Source: Haliclona indistincta (lineage: Eukaryota; Porifera; Demospongiae; Haplosclerida; Chalinidae). From it: a stretch of 64,000 nucleotides of DNA. The stretch spans positions 3,178,887-3,242,886 of the forward strand of contig OZ024788.1 in NCBI GenBank assembly GCA_964017065.1, given 5' to 3'. Below the pieces are notes generated by a model that had not been told where the DNA came from, did no database searches, and worked only from the letters and a program-made list of their open reading frames with translations. Position numbers and translations under genes: made by a program. This document shows positions 63,531-64,000 of the stretch, piece after piece (the first letter of the stretch is position 1; every line of letters starts with the position of its first letter).

Positions 63531-63670
63531 TGTTCTTTCCTTCCAATCATGTCCTTGTTACAATCATCCCACTCAATGATCTGGTAGCAATTGATGTTCA
63601 CCAGAATCTCAGCATTGTGCGTTGTCACACACTGAACAGGTTCAATCACTATGCTCTTGCATTCACTCAT
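63506..63670 (-). CDS. Possible first exon of an unrecognised gene
   Basis: Minus-strand ATG frame of 55 codons (MSECKSIVIEPVQCVTTHNA...) ending at a GTGAGT donor. Amino-acid composition looks protein-like (NCYQIIEWDDCNKD), and the exon lies just where homology to the alpha-adaptin copy 3 flank ends. Downstream exons were not identified, so this is tentative. The rest of the window to 64000 shows nothing recognisable. Confidence 0.3.
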
Positions 63671-64000
63671 AATTCATAATTATTTCGATTGTGCTATTAC
63701 TGTATTTTTAATTTTGTAACTAGTCCAGAATGCACATTGTACCAAAGTTGTATAGTACAAGTGAGTCTTATTGAGTGAGGTTTTTCTTTTAATTTGCAGC
63801 TACTTACATGACTGTATGTTTCGACGATTTCCATACTACACAATAATAATTTTCTATTTCAGCATTACTACATGACCGTTTTACAACGAAAAAACTACAT
63901 GTGCTTCTTATTTATTTAAAATTAAGCTGTCAGCAATTGCACAAGTATAGAATGACTGGTACTACTCACAATGGGAATGTGACTTTATCAATAGAGGTAA

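Overview
The window is nuclear DNA of an animal, most likely a marine demosponge (Amphimedon-like). The evidence is AT-rich intergenic DNA, short GT-AG introns, many small inverted-repeat DNA transposons, Ig/FN3 cell-surface receptors with signal peptides and single membrane spans, and intronless genes that join a beta-helix ectodomain to a multi-pass membrane domain. The species assignment is inference. No bacterial operon, CRISPR array or recognisable virus was seen.

Layout. (1) 0.9-9.2 kb: two divergent Ig/FN3-type receptor genes, A on the minus strand (incomplete) and B on the plus strand, with start codons about 275 bp apart. (2) 11.5-17.4 kb: a long palindrome carrying nested hAT-like elements, then a third receptor gene, C, with ten exons. 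(3) 17.4-25.5 kb: gene-poor DNA with small transposons and a decayed fragment of the AP-2 alpha-adaptin gene. (4) 25.5-30.8 kb: two divergent multi-pass membrane protein genes. E (minus, three exons) has an intron that coincides with an inverted-repeat element flanked by a 36-bp exon repeat; F (plus) is a single exon. (5) 31.3-48.7 kb: relics plus three tandem copies of an intronless gene encoding a signal peptide, a right-handed beta-helix (polymorphic-outer-membrane-protein-like) region, a Cys-rich module and a multi-span membrane domain. Only the third copy (45.0-48.7 kb) is an intact open frame of 1222 codons. The first has three frame breaks. The second carries a 1.7-kb insertion with a roughly 490-bp pure TTC repeat and has two frameshifts. 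(6) 50.3-53.7 kb and 59.4-62.9 kb: two near-identical copies of the 3' half of AP-2 alpha-adaptin. The first has two nonsense codons; the second is open but enters a 200-N gap. Between them lie a fourth receptor gene, D (minus), and a nest of palindromic transposons (56.2-59.0 kb).

How the genes fit together. The receptor genes A-D share an exon plan: signal-peptide exon, Ig-like exon and FN3 exon, all joined at phase 1, followed by a membrane exon and a short tail. The beta-helix genes also look like surface proteins. Their copies alternate blocks of near identity with hypervariable blocks that fall in predicted extracellular segments. This pattern suits a diversifying recognition or adhesion family, but that role is inference. 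The AP-2 fragments are endocytic-adaptor sequence that appears to have spread by segmental duplication, or to represent unmerged haplotypes.
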